The notes beneath the pieces were generated by a model, which was given only the letters and a program-made list of their open reading frames with translations, was not told the DNA's origin and did no database searches. A stretch of 64,000 nt of DNA from Gammaproteobacteria bacterium (GTDB taxonomy: Bacteria; Pseudomonadota; Gammaproteobacteria; Pseudomonadales; Azotimanducaceae): assembly GCA_028821125.1 (NCBI GenBank), contig JAPPHD010000001.1, positions 1-64,000 of the forward strand, written 5' to 3'. The position numbers were made by a program, and so were the translations under genes. Positions 27,696 through 36,365 of this stretch are shown here, piece by piece (position 1 is the first letter of the stretch; the number at the start of each line of letters is the position of its first letter).

Positions 27696-28247
27696 TGAAC
27701 CGAGATCGGTCATGGCGTAGATGAGGGTGCCGCTGAGGCGCCCCTCGTTGTCGCGGCGGTGCGATTTCAGCGTGCCCTCGAGTTCGAATCCGAGGCGTTC
27801 CGCAACCGCCGCGCTACGGCTGTTGCGTTCGTCCACGCGCGCCGCCACCCGCTTGGCGCCACCCTCCTCGAACGCGAGGCGGGTCATGGCGCCGGCCGCC
27901 TCGGTGGCATAACCGCGGCCGGTGTATCCGGTGTGCAGCCAGTAGCCGATTTCGAAGCTCGGCACGGCCTCGTCCTTGAGCAGTATCGCGACGGCGCCGA
28001 TGACGGTGTCGTCATCGGCAAGGGTCACGAGTCCGTTGAAATCCCGTCCGTCGTCGAAAGCGGCCCTGGCATCGGCGCAGAACTGCCGTGCCTGATCGAT
28101 GCCGTACGGACCGCGCGCCCACTCCATCCAGCGGTGGAGTTCCGGGTATGAGGCGGTCACCGCCGCCAGCACGTCGTCGGCATCCGCCGCGGTGGGTGGA
28201 CGGAGGATCAGGCGCCCTGTGGCCAGCATGTCCGGGAACGGTTTCAT
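27672..28247 (-). CDS. GNAT family N-acetyltransferase (RimJ/RimL type)
   Basis: A 191-aa acetyltransferase of the RimJ/RimL class that uses acetyl-CoA to modify protein N-termini or small amines. Visible: TGRLILRPPTAADADDV at the N-terminus, IGYWLHTGYTGRGYATEA (the acetyl-CoA pyrophosphate loop, R/QxxGxG-like) and ERNSRSAAVAERLGFELEG. The start overlaps the stop of the VOC gene as ATGA. The last residues (about AAPIHE) and the stop codon come from the terminal repeat of the adjacent element, so the original C-terminus may have been replaced. The catalytic core appears complete. Confidence 0.85.
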   Translation of the reverse strand: MKPFPDMLATGRLILRPPTAADADDVLAAVTASYPELHRWMEWARGPYGIDQARQFCADARAAFDDGRDFNGLVTLADDDTVIGAVAILLKDEAVPSFEIGYWLHTGYTGRGYATEAAGAMTRLAFEEGGAKRVAARVDERNSRSAAVAERLGFELEGTLKSHRRDNEGRLSGTLIYAMTDLGSLAAPIHE

Positions 28248-29389
28248 GGCAGCGCCAGGTGGCCGCGATGCTTGATCTGGAGCGGCGGGCAACCGGGTGG
28301 CTGCGGTTGTGGGCCGCGACGGGCGATGCGGCCAACCAGTTCCAGGAACACGCCATCCGGGTCGATGGCGTGGACGATGCCCGAGGTGTCCTCGCCCGTG
28401 CCCGAACAGCAGGGCGCGACTTCGGATAGAAAGGGCACGCCCTGTTCCTTCAGTATGGCGACCGCCCGGTCGAGGTCGGGCACGACCAGGGCAATGCGGT
28501 TGATACCGATGTGGTTGATGGGGGGCGGATACGGCGGCTCGTCGTCATAAGGCTCGACCCATTGCACCAGGCGCAGGGCGTGCCGGTCCCCCCGGTCGAT
28601 GGCAATGTCCGCGCCCTTGATTCGGAACGGTTTGTCGAGGCCGTACGCACGGGCCTCCTCGAGAGTGCCCGACTCGGGCAGAGGGTTCGATTGCGTGTAA
28701 CCCAACGCGCGGTAAAAGGCCAGGGACCGTTCGAAATCGCTGACGTTGACGCCGATGTAGGGCATGGCCTCCAGATGCATGTTTCTTTCCGGGTCTCCTT
28801 GCGGCAGCGCGGTTTCGAACAGCTTGTAGAGTACGCCGTCGGGATCGCGGAAGAACACGAACCGGTCGCCGGGGCTGCCGTAGGGTTCCGAGAGGAACTC
28901 CACACCCCGGCTTTTCAGGAACTCGTAATCGCTGCCCAGGTCCGTGGTGAGCAGCGCGGCATAAGCCATGCCCAGGTGATTAGGTAACTCGTAGGGCGGA
29001 TCGTCATTGAAGGGCGTAATGAACTGAAGCAGATCGATGTTTGCGCCGAACGGGCTGGCGGGCAGCCGCATCACTTCCCCCGCGGCGAGTTCGTACTGAC
29101 AGACATCGAACATGCCCAGCGCCCGCGCCACCGCGTGCGTATTCGTCAGGGGAAACCCGCTCGTGCCCTCCGTGTAACCCAGCATCCGGTAGAACGCGCG
29201 GGCGCGGTCGAAGTCCGGGGTATGGGTTGCGAAGTGGACGCGCGCCATGAGCCCGATATCTTGCCCGGACCGGTATTCGACGCTTGGCAGCCAGTCAAGC
29301 GCCGCTGGCGGCTCCTGTTGTGGGTCCGCCGCCGGCTGCTGTGCGGCAACGGAGAGCGCGTAAAGGATCAGGGCGGCCAGACGTTTCAT
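28244..29389 (-). CDS. Exported protein with two VOC (glyoxalase-like) domains
   Basis: A 381-aa protein with a short signal peptide (MKRLAALILYALSVAAQQ) and two vicinal-oxygen-chelate domains: residues about 48-175 (ARVHFATHTPDFDRARAFYR ... FFRDPDGVLYKLFE) and about 190-365 (PYIGVNVSDFERSLAFYRAL ... HAIDPDGVFLELVG). Metal-site positions (His/Glu at strand ends) are partly conserved. VOC proteins are normally cytoplasmic, so export is noteworthy. The stop overlaps the GNAT start, so the two are likely co-translated. The reaction is unknown; candidates are ring cleavage or binding of a small molecule. Confidence 0.75.
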   Translation of the reverse strand: MKRLAALILYALSVAAQQPAADPQQEPPAALDWLPSVEYRSGQDIGLMARVHFATHTPDFDRARAFYRMLGYTEGTSGFPLTNTHAVARALGMFDVCQYELAAGEVMRLPASPFGANIDLLQFITPFNDDPPYELPNHLGMAYAALLTTDLGSDYEFLKSRGVEFLSEPYGSPGDRFVFFRDPDGVLYKLFETALPQGDPERNMHLEAMPYIGVNVSDFERSLAFYRALGYTQSNPLPESGTLEEARAYGLDKPFRIKGADIAIDRGDRHALRLVQWVEPYDDEPPYPPPINHIGINRIALVVPDLDRAVAILKEQGVPFLSEVAPCCSGTGEDTSGIVHAIDPDGVFLELVGRIARRGPQPQPPGCPPLQIKHRGHLALP

Positions 29390-29533
29390 GGGGTTCTGCC
29401 GATTGCTTGACTTCCACCGGCCGCCCGGGCAGCGGCCACCAACTCATGATGTGATGTAACAGGGCTCGAAGTCCAGGCTCCGGTGAGACCGGCGGACTCA
29501 GCGGTTTCGGGGACTGTCGACCGGGCCCGTCGG

Positions 29534-32473
29534 TCAGGCGCCAACAGACCAAGTGAGCGCCAGCTTGAACCGCCGGCCCTTGGCCGTGTGCGTGAACCCG
29601 TCGAACCCCTGTTCCAGGTTGGCGGCAGGCGCCCTGGCGCCGGTGACGTTCAGCGCCGAAAAAGCCAGGTTCAACCCGCGCGCCGGCAAGTGCCATTGCA
29701 GGGTCATGTCCCAGGTGAGGAAGCTGTCGATGCGCGGAACCGTGGTGTTCGGGATTTCATCCCGGTAGGAAGAGATGTAACCGAGGTGACTCGACAGCGC
29801 GAAGTCTTCGCGCAGCCAGGTCGCGGACAGGCGCACTTTCAGTTTCGGCATCGATGGCGCCAGGTTGTATCCGAAATTCAGCCGCCCCGCGGCATTGCGC
29901 TCCGGTTCCAGTCGCAGCCCGTTCTCGATCAGGGCCTCGACCCGGTAGTCGATCACATAGCCTGCCGCCAGCTCCGGAACGAGTTCTCCCCGTCCCAGGG
30001 GCAGGTGGCTGCTGAAATGCAGGTCGATGCCCGAAGTGCGGATGCCCGGCCAGTTCAGGAGCGGAATCTGTACACGGGCAATGTCGCCGGCCGCACAGGG
30101 CATGCCTCCCCTGGCGAGAATCCGGTCCGCACGCCCCTCGGGGCAGACCATGCGCGACGCCACCAGGTGCCGCGTTGCCTCATCCGCATACAGGTTGACC
30201 AGGGAGCCGTGCGGGGCTGCATCGATGACATCGTCGAACCGGTAATGCCAATAGTCCAGTGTCGCTTCGAGCGCGTCGTCGAGTATCAGTATCGCGCCCA
30301 GGTTGTACGTAAAGGCCGATTCCGGCTCAAGGTAGTCACCGCCGATTCGGTCCACGGGAATATAGGTACCGGTCTGCGCCACGAACTCCAGGGTAGTGAG
30401 CTTGTCTTCGTTCAGTTCGTCGGCCGATGGCGCCCGATAGGTCGTCTGCGCCGAACCCCTCAGCGCCAGGGCCTCGTTGATGTGCCAGCGCACCGCGAGT
30501 CGCGGGTCGAAACTGCTGGCCACATCGTAATCTTCGTAGTTTGCCGCCAGTTGCACGTGCACATGATCGGCCCAGGCGAACGCCAGTTCGGCAAACCCAC
30601 GGTGAACGGTCTGGTCCACGTCGTAGGGGTCGTAAGTGGTCGTGAAGGCATAAGGACCGAAACGGTCCCGTTCCGGGCAGCCCTTGTCGAAACGGACCTG
30701 GCAGGGATGAATCTCGAAGTTGCTCTCGTCCGTCGGGCGCGCGCCCGCATCGAAGCGGCGGTACTGGTAGCCCACGGCGTAGCTCAGCACGTCGTGGATC
30801 AGTTCGCCGCTGACCGTCCCATCGAACACCAGCAATTCGGTCCTGCTTTCGTTTTCCAGTACGTTTCCAAGCCAGGATGTGAGGGCGTCGCTGTTTGCCA
30901 GTTCCGGCCGATAGGTCGGGTTGGCTTCGTCCTCGAACCTCGCGCCGTATTGCGCCGAGTGCAGCAACGCATTGCTGAACGGATTGAAGTACTCGCAATC
31001 CCCCTGGCCCGGCGCGCGGCCCGCGATGTCGTCCCGATTCAGGCGCATCTTGGCGGGCGATGCGGAATCGGCGATGACGCCGACCCCGCAATCCGGCCCG
31101 CCGTAGCCGCGGAAGGCGAGAAACAGCCGCTCGGTGTAGGTTCCGGGATCTGTCATGACCGCCGTGCTCCGCGACCACGAAACGCCCAGGTCATAGTCGT
31201 GCGTGCGGTTGAGGAAGGTCGCCAGGCCGCCGAAAGACCCGGCCAGGCGCAACGTTTCGGATTTGCGTTCCACTTCCATCGCCGGACCGGCATTGCCGAT
31301 TGTGCGCCCGCGAAAGTACCAGGCATCGTCACCGGCACAGCGGCCGATGCCGGCGCCGTAGTCGTCGCACAGCGCCACGCGCCCGGGATGGTCCGGTGCG
31401 ATTTCGAGCACGTCGGTCCCCAGGAGGGTCACGAACGGATAAGAGGGAGAAACGCGGACGGAGGGCGTGCGGACCCGCGACCACAGCGCTTCAAGGTGGT
31501 ACTCGCCGGCTTCGCCCCAATCGCCGTTCAGTTCACTGAACAGCCGGTTGAACCGGGCATCGTCGATCAGGTCGAAGAACGACTGGTAGCGGTAGCGGCA
31601 GGTGCCCGGCTCGGCGACCCCGCCGAATTCCTCGCAGAGGGGGTCCACCACCACATCCGTGACATGACGGTCGGCGTCCCGCACCAGGTAGGCGCCGGGA
31701 TTGCCGAACGACGACCAGCCGCCCCGCTGCCCCGGACGCCACGCCGCCAATGTGTAGGGCCGCTCCCTTTCCCCCAGCCGGCGGTGGCGCTCGTGCTCGA
31801 AACTGGCCACCAGGTGGGCGCCACCGAACTCCCGGCCCCAGATGGCCCCGAACCTGGTGTTGCCCGCATCCTCGATGGCTTCGTGGGCGGCAGACAGGTC
31901 CAGGCCCTCGAAGTTCTTGCGCGTGGCGAAATTCACCACACCGCTCAGGGCATCCGACCCGTAGAGGGCGGAAGCGCCTTCCTTCAGTACCTCTACCCGT
32001 TCGACGGCAATCAGGGGCATGACGTTGATGTCCACGAAACGGCCGCCGATCAGGCGGGCCGGCAGATAGACCTGGCGCCGGCCGTTGATCAGCACCAGCG
32101 TGCGCGAGGCCCCCAGGCCCCGCAGGTTCACATTGCCAACGCTGCTGGCGACCGTGTTGTGCTGATTGGAGTTGAAGGCGCTGGAACGCTCACCGACCAC
32201 GCCGCGGCTGGCGCCGAGCCCCTTGAAGAAATCCGGCCAGGTCGGCGAGCCCCGGGCTTCCAGGCGGTCACGGTCCATCGAGGCTACCGCGTAAGGGGAG
32301 TCGATTGGCGTGCCCTTGATGGCCGTCCCGATTACCGTGACGGTTTCTATGAAGCCGCTGTGCGCATGCTCCGATTGATGGGCCGGCCCCGCATCGTCGT
32401 CTGCGGTTGCGGCGGTGGCAACAATCAGCGCAGCCACGCAGGCTGCCTTCGGACGGGGCGAAATCCAGCGCAT
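29534..32473 (-). CDS. TonB-dependent outer-membrane receptor
   Basis: A 979-aa receptor: signal peptide (cleavage near residue 24, ATADD), a TonB-box-like IETVTVIGT, a plug with NVNLRGLGASRTLVLINGRR and EVLKEGASALYGSDALSGVV, and a 22-strand-type barrel ending FKLALTWSVGA. It shares plug wording and several loop patterns with the receptor at 3982-6585, suggesting the same subfamily. It contains paired cysteines in extracellular loops. ATG 32473. The flanking genes do not identify the substrate. Confidence 0.88.
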   Translation of the reverse strand: MRWISPRPKAACVAALIVATAATADDDAGPAHQSEHAHSGFIETVTVIGTAIKGTPIDSPYAVASMDRDRLEARGSPTWPDFFKGLGASRGVVGERSSAFNSNQHNTVASSVGNVNLRGLGASRTLVLINGRRQVYLPARLIGGRFVDINVMPLIAVERVEVLKEGASALYGSDALSGVVNFATRKNFEGLDLSAAHEAIEDAGNTRFGAIWGREFGGAHLVASFEHERHRRLGERERPYTLAAWRPGQRGGWSSFGNPGAYLVRDADRHVTDVVVDPLCEEFGGVAEPGTCRYRYQSFFDLIDDARFNRLFSELNGDWGEAGEYHLEALWSRVRTPSVRVSPSYPFVTLLGTDVLEIAPDHPGRVALCDDYGAGIGRCAGDDAWYFRGRTIGNAGPAMEVERKSETLRLAGSFGGLATFLNRTHDYDLGVSWSRSTAVMTDPGTYTERLFLAFRGYGGPDCGVGVIADSASPAKMRLNRDDIAGRAPGQGDCEYFNPFSNALLHSAQYGARFEDEANPTYRPELANSDALTSWLGNVLENESRTELLVFDGTVSGELIHDVLSYAVGYQYRRFDAGARPTDESNFEIHPCQVRFDKGCPERDRFGPYAFTTTYDPYDVDQTVHRGFAELAFAWADHVHVQLAANYEDYDVASSFDPRLAVRWHINEALALRGSAQTTYRAPSADELNEDKLTTLEFVAQTGTYIPVDRIGGDYLEPESAFTYNLGAILILDDALEATLDYWHYRFDDVIDAAPHGSLVNLYADEATRHLVASRMVCPEGRADRILARGGMPCAAGDIARVQIPLLNWPGIRTSGIDLHFSSHLPLGRGELVPELAAGYVIDYRVEALIENGLRLEPERNAAGRLNFGYNLAPSMPKLKVRLSATWLREDFALSSHLGYISSYRDEIPNTTVPRIDSFLTWDMTLQWHLPARGLNLAFSALNVTGARAPAANLEQGFDGFTHTAKGRRFKLALTWSVGA

Positions 32474-32679
32474 TTGTCCCTGTGTCCGGCGCGGCGGTAC
32501 TGCTGCTGTTTCGCGCTTCCATTCGGTTCGACGTGGGCGGATTATGGTGGGAATTTCAAGGCATTGACAGCACGCGTGCCTGGCTTCGCATGGGCGTCAG
32601 AGGCGGCGATTGACTGCGTTCGGCGTTTTCGAACCGGGCGCCCGCCCACGCAGATGGTTCCGGGCAGGGAGTTGCTTGG

Positions 32680-33645
32680 CTAGGCGGGGTTAGCTCCGAA
32701 GGCAGCGGCGAACGAGTTCTCCGCCAGCGTCGCCAGTTCGGTTTCGGTGAGTTCGAGCGCCCGCGCGGCTCGCTCGAAGTTTTCATTGATGTAGCCGCCG
32801 AAGTAGGCCGGGTCGTCCGAGTTGACGGTGACGAGCAGCCCATGATCGAGCATCCGCTTCAGCGGATGGGCCGGCAACGAGTCGACAACCCCCAGCTTCA
32901 GGTTGGAGAGCGGGCAAACCGTCAGCGGCACCCGGTCCCGGCGCAGGCGCGCAATGAGCGCCTCGTCTTCGAGCGCCCGGTTGCCATGGTCGATGCGGTC
33001 GACACCCAGAACGTCCAGCGCCTCCCACACATACTCCGGCGGGCCCTCCTCGCCGGCGTGGGCCACGAGCCTGAATCCCTGGTCGCGGGCAGCGGCGAAG
33101 ACCCGCTCGAACTTCGACGGCGGGTTTCCCTTTTCGCTGGAATCCAGGCCCACGCCGACAATCTCGGAGTGATAGTCCGCGGTCTCTTCCAGCACATCGA
33201 AAGCGTCGCGCTCCGAAAGGTGGCGCAGAAAACACAGAATGAGCGAGACACCGGTGCCCCGCTCCCGCGCATCCCGCGTTGCGCTCATCAACCCCTCCAT
33301 GATCGTTCCGATGGGCACACCGCGTTCGAGGTGTGCCTGGGGGTCGAAGAAGTACTCGACGTGAGTGACGTTGTCCGCTTCCGCCCGGCGGAAATAGGCA
33401 TCGGCCAGGTCGTGGAAGTCTGCCTCTTCCCGCAGCACCTGCATGCCGGCGTAGTACAGGTCCAGGAAGTCCTGCAGGCAGGTGAAATCGTACGCCCGCC
33501 GGACCGCTTCGACGCTGTCGTAAGGCAAAGACACTCGGTTCCGTTGCGCCAGCTCGAACATCATCTCGGGCTCCAGGGAACCTTCGATGTGGATATGGAG
33601 TTCCGCTTTTGAAAGCCCCTGGACTATGGTGCGGTAGTCGGCCAT
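32680..33645 (-). CDS. Adenine deaminase (adenosine deaminase family)
   Basis: A 321-aa metal-dependent amidohydrolase. The zinc ligands His17/His19 in KAELHIHIEGSLEPE, the catalytic VAHAGEEGPPEY motif, the RIDHGNRA loop, CPLSNLKLGV and the final metal motif NSDDPAYFGGY are all present. The wording LEPEMMFELAQRN, VGLDSSEKGNPPSKF and PAYFGGY matches the bacterial adenine deaminase group (adenine to hypoxanthine, purine salvage) more closely than adenosine deaminases. ATG 33645. It stands alone on the minus strand at the left border of the mosaic island. Confidence 0.9.
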   Translation of the reverse strand: MADYRTIVQGLSKAELHIHIEGSLEPEMMFELAQRNRVSLPYDSVEAVRRAYDFTCLQDFLDLYYAGMQVLREEADFHDLADAYFRRAEADNVTHVEYFFDPQAHLERGVPIGTIMEGLMSATRDARERGTGVSLILCFLRHLSERDAFDVLEETADYHSEIVGVGLDSSEKGNPPSKFERVFAAARDQGFRLVAHAGEEGPPEYVWEALDVLGVDRIDHGNRALEDEALIARLRRDRVPLTVCPLSNLKLGVVDSLPAHPLKRMLDHGLLVTVNSDDPAYFGGYINENFERAARALELTETELATLAENSFAAAFGANPA

Positions 33646-33926
33646 ACGCAGGTTCCCTTTCCCTCGTAACGAACGTCGGCCTCACTCTATCCACTGCGCA
33701 ATCGCACAACCAGCCACTTGCGGATGCCGGCGGTCACCAGTGCCCGACGCGAAATGAGAGTCCTCCATAATGGAATCCTCGGGCGACCTGGACGAGGTGC
33801 CACAAGGGGCCCGCAACAACCTGACGGCGGCGGTTGCGGGTGTCGACCCGCAGCACCTGCCGACTTTTCAGCCGTGCCCGTCCGGTTGGCCCGCCTGTCG
33901 GGAATCCTGCCCGGTGGTGTGGAGGG

Positions 33927-34235
33927 TTAAATCTGTTCGACGACCCCGCCGGAGAGTGCGCCGTCGTAGCGCGCATAGTCGTCACGTGGACAGACGAAAC
34001 TCTGCCCACCGCAAAAACGCAATTGGAGGATCTTGCTCAGGGGGAAGAGGCGCCATCCTTCGGCAGATTCGCCATTGCTGGCCCCCGATACCTGATACGC
34101 CCGCAACGCAGGTTCGTTGTTCGCGTCTCGTCCATAGGCGTGCGGCTCAACAATGCGCCAACCAGGATGGCAATTCAGCTCCAGCACTCTCCGTTATTGA
34201 ATGGCCTCAATGATCGTGTCGTGCATTGCAGTCAT
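33927..34235 (-). pseudogene. Small WYL-like protein interrupted by an ochre codon
   Basis: A frame of about 102 codons from ATG 34235 contains one in-frame TAA after 13 codons, directly before RRVLEL. The downstream 86 residues (CHPGWRIVEPHAYGRDANNE and LRAYQVSG) resemble short WYL-related proteins that normally begin with a helix of the kind seen before the stop. A Lys-to-stop change would explain it. The remaining piece could start at GTG 34187, but that start has its purine-rich box too close. Family assignment is tentative. Confidence 0.45.
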
Positions 34236-34318
34236 CGTTTAACACCCGAACGCAGTATAGCGCCGGACATCGCCAGCCGTGTCGAGCGGGCAATACTACA
34301 GACGAAAATTGAAATGAG

Positions 34319-34324
34319 TATAAT
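34319..34324 (+). promoter_or_regulatory. Putative -10 box of abiEi-abiEii
   Basis: A perfect TATAAT in GAGTATAATACATG, 34 bp before the AbiEi ATG, in an AT-rich island (about 34310-34380) within otherwise GC-rich sequence. The -35 region 17 bp upstream (CTACAG) is poor. AbiEi antitoxins usually repress their own promoter; no obvious inverted operator repeat is visible here. Confidence 0.5.
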
Positions 34325-34357
34325 ACATGACAGATAAATTTCTATAAAAGAAATGAA

Positions 34358-35194
34358 ATGAGAAAAAAATATAATTCAACGTTCAAGACGATGGGGCCAC
34401 GGGTTGCGCAACTGGTCACCGAACTGAACGAACAGAACCGTACGACGTTTGCCATACCCGATGTGGCGTCGATCACCGGTTTGCCGCCGGCTTCGTGTCG
34501 AAACCTGGTGCACAAGGCGTGCCGGCGCGGTGTGATGACACGGCTCAAGCCCGGGCTGTACAACCTGGTCCCGTTTTCGATGGGTCGGGCGAGCGAGTTC
34601 GTTGACGACCCCCGCCTGATCGCACACGAGATGGTCAAATCAAACCCATATTACATCTCGCACGGCACGGCATTCGAAATCCATCGCATGGTGACGCAAC
34701 CGGTTCTGAGGGTGCATGTCTCCTGCACGAAACGACTGCGGTCACAAATCGTGGGTGGCTATCCGTTCAAGTTCACACAGCTTCGCGATTCCCAGGTATT
34801 CGGGACCATGAAGCACTGGGTGAACAAGGAGCAATGCGCCGTGGTTAGCGATCTGGAGCGTACGGTCGTTGACGGATTGCGGCACCCCGCCTTTCTCGGA
34901 GGCATCACGGAGGTGGCCAAAGGACTGTGGATGCAGCATGAGGCCATGAATGTGCCGCGCCTTGTCGAATACGCCACGCGTTTGGGCGTTGGCGCCGTCA
35001 TCCGGCGGTTGGGATATCTGCTTGATCTGTACCGGCTGGCAAATAACGACACGCTGGACGAATTGCGTGCGCAGTTAACCGACACGTACCAGCGCCTGGA
35101 CCCGCTGATGCCCGGTGAGGGGAGGCACCTGTCGCGGTGGCGCCTGCAACTGAACGTCTCGCCGGAAGAACTCGATGCCGTGAGGTATGGCTGA
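34358..35194 (+). CDS. AbiEi-type antitoxin
   Basis: A 278-aa AbiEi-family antitoxin / transcriptional autoregulator of a type IV toxin-antitoxin pair. The N-terminal winged helix is visible (VASITGLPPASCRNLVHKAC, then RGVMTRLKPGLYNLVPF), followed by the long C-terminal domain with YYISHGTAFEIHRMVTQP and the VSDLERTVVDGLRHPAFLGG segment typical of the family. ATG 34358 follows an AAAGAAATGAA leader. The stop overlaps the toxin ATG (TGATG). The leader region is much more AT-rich than its neighbours, which suggests horizontal transfer. Confidence 0.85.
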   Translation: MRKKYNSTFKTMGPRVAQLVTELNEQNRTTFAIPDVASITGLPPASCRNLVHKACRRGVMTRLKPGLYNLVPFSMGRASEFVDDPRLIAHEMVKSNPYYISHGTAFEIHRMVTQPVLRVHVSCTKRLRSQIVGGYPFKFTQLRDSQVFGTMKHWVNKEQCAVVSDLERTVVDGLRHPAFLGGITEVAKGLWMQHEAMNVPRLVEYATRLGVGAVIRRLGYLLDLYRLANNDTLDELRAQLTDTYQRLDPLMPGEGRHLSRWRLQLNVSPEELDAVRYG

Positions 35195-36045
35195 TGATTC
35201 CCCAACGAAACATATCCTTGATCGCCAACGATCTCGCAGTCGAGAGCGGCAGGCGAATTCCCGAGGCCGTCATTGAACGCGACTACGTCCTCGCCTGGTT
35301 TTTGAACGGACTCGCAGAGCACCCGTTGCGTGATCGCCTGGCGTTCAAGGGCGGCACTGCACTGAGGCGGTGCTGGTTCATCGGTTACCGGTTTTCGGAG
35401 GATATGGATTTCACGCTGACAGGCCCGCTTGTCATTGAGGACATCCAGGCGGGCTTCCGAGACATCTACGCTGCGGTCGAGTCCGCCAGCGGGGTGCGTT
35501 TCCGGATTGGCCGGGAAGCTCGCCGGCAAGGCCGCAACAACCACACGTTCTACCTGGAATACCAGGGGCCGTTGCCGACAACCAACGATGTAAAGGTCGA
35601 CATCACCATTGACGAGAAAATCTGTTTCCCGCTAATCGATCGCCCGATCCTTCGTCAATACGAGAAATTTGACGACCTGCCTGAAGGCACCACTGTCAAG
35701 TCGTACAGTCTTGAGGAAATTGTCGTCGAGAAAATCGCTGCGTTGAGTGATCGGGCCAGAAATCAACCTCGGGATCTGTACGATCTGTGGTTCCTGCTGG
35801 AGCACGGGGAATTTTGGCTTCCCGGGCTGAAGTCCGAATTCGAAGAAAAGCTGGCCTTCAGGGGGCGCTCGGCCGAGAGTGTCTTGGAGGACGTTGCCAC
35901 CAAAGAAGAACGCCTGCGCCGTCTTTGGGAGCAACGCCTTGCTCAACAGATGAGCAACCTGCCCCCCTTTGACAACGTGTTTCGGGACGTCAGCCGAAAA
36001 CTCCGCTCAGCCGATCTGGCCCCCAACAAACTCAGCCGCTCTTAA
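35194..36045 (+). CDS. AbiEii/AbiGii-type nucleotidyltransferase toxin
   Basis: A 283-aa DUF1814-type nucleotidyltransferase, the toxin partner of AbiEi. The motif set is complete: ERDYVLAWFLNGLAEHP, AFKGGTALRRCWF, RFSEDMDFTL (the catalytic G-S/T and DxD region), DITIDEKICFPLID, then the C-terminal EEIVVEKIAALSDRARNQPR and DLYDLWFL motif. ATG 35194 overlaps the antitoxin stop by one base and replaces the longer frame from 35137. Members may modify tRNA or GTP pools in phage abortive infection; the target here is unknown. A truncated relative lies at 51566-51751. Confidence 0.88.
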   Translation: MIPQRNISLIANDLAVESGRRIPEAVIERDYVLAWFLNGLAEHPLRDRLAFKGGTALRRCWFIGYRFSEDMDFTLTGPLVIEDIQAGFRDIYAAVESASGVRFRIGREARRQGRNNHTFYLEYQGPLPTTNDVKVDITIDEKICFPLIDRPILRQYEKFDDLPEGTTVKSYSLEEIVVEKIAALSDRARNQPRDLYDLWFLLEHGEFWLPGLKSEFEEKLAFRGRSAESVLEDVATKEERLRRLWEQRLAQQMSNLPPFDNVFRDVSRKLRSADLAPNKLSRS

Positions 36046-36106
36046 AAACGACCATCACGGTTCGGTGTTATCGTACGTCCTGACGCGTGTTTGCAAACAC
36101 CCAGCC

Positions 36107-36183
36107 TCGGGTTCTGTGGTATTCGAACCCACGGATCCCGTGAGAGATCACCTGATTTCGAGCCAGGCCCGTTCGGCCAGCTC
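36107..36183 (-). pseudogene. Degraded tRNA-Ser(CGA)
   Basis: On the minus strand, CCTGG-CTCGAAA-TCAGG forms an anticodon arm with anticodon CGA, followed by a class II-like extra arm (GATCTCTCACGGGATC) and a T arm GTGG-GTTCGAATA-CCAC. The T loop has lost the conserved G53-C61 pair, the D arm is short (TGGCCGAACGG then no partner), and the 3' acceptor strand AGAACCC has no matching 5' strand. It is therefore a remnant, not a working tRNA. It lies in the 320-bp gap after the AbiEii toxin, which otherwise shows nothing, and may mark an island junction. Confidence 0.5.
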
Positions 36184-36365
36184 CGGCACCGTAAACGTCA
36201 GAACCGAAAGAGCGGCGAGCGGCAGATGGCTCATAATCTACACCGATCATTCCGCTTTGCGTCTTGCATATGGCTTCCGCATCGAAGACGCCGACCAGCC
36301 CAGAGTGAAAATCCAATCAAAATTGGCTACTATTTGATTTAATTTGCCGGTTCAACCTACTCATC

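Noticed and set aside
33734-34009. Small frames upstream of the WYL-like fragment
   Set aside because: No protein character, no Shine-Dalgarno, and conflicting frames on both strands.
36107-36183. Functional tRNA-Ser(CGA)
   Set aside because: The acceptor stem cannot pair, the D arm is incomplete and the T stem has lost a conserved pair.
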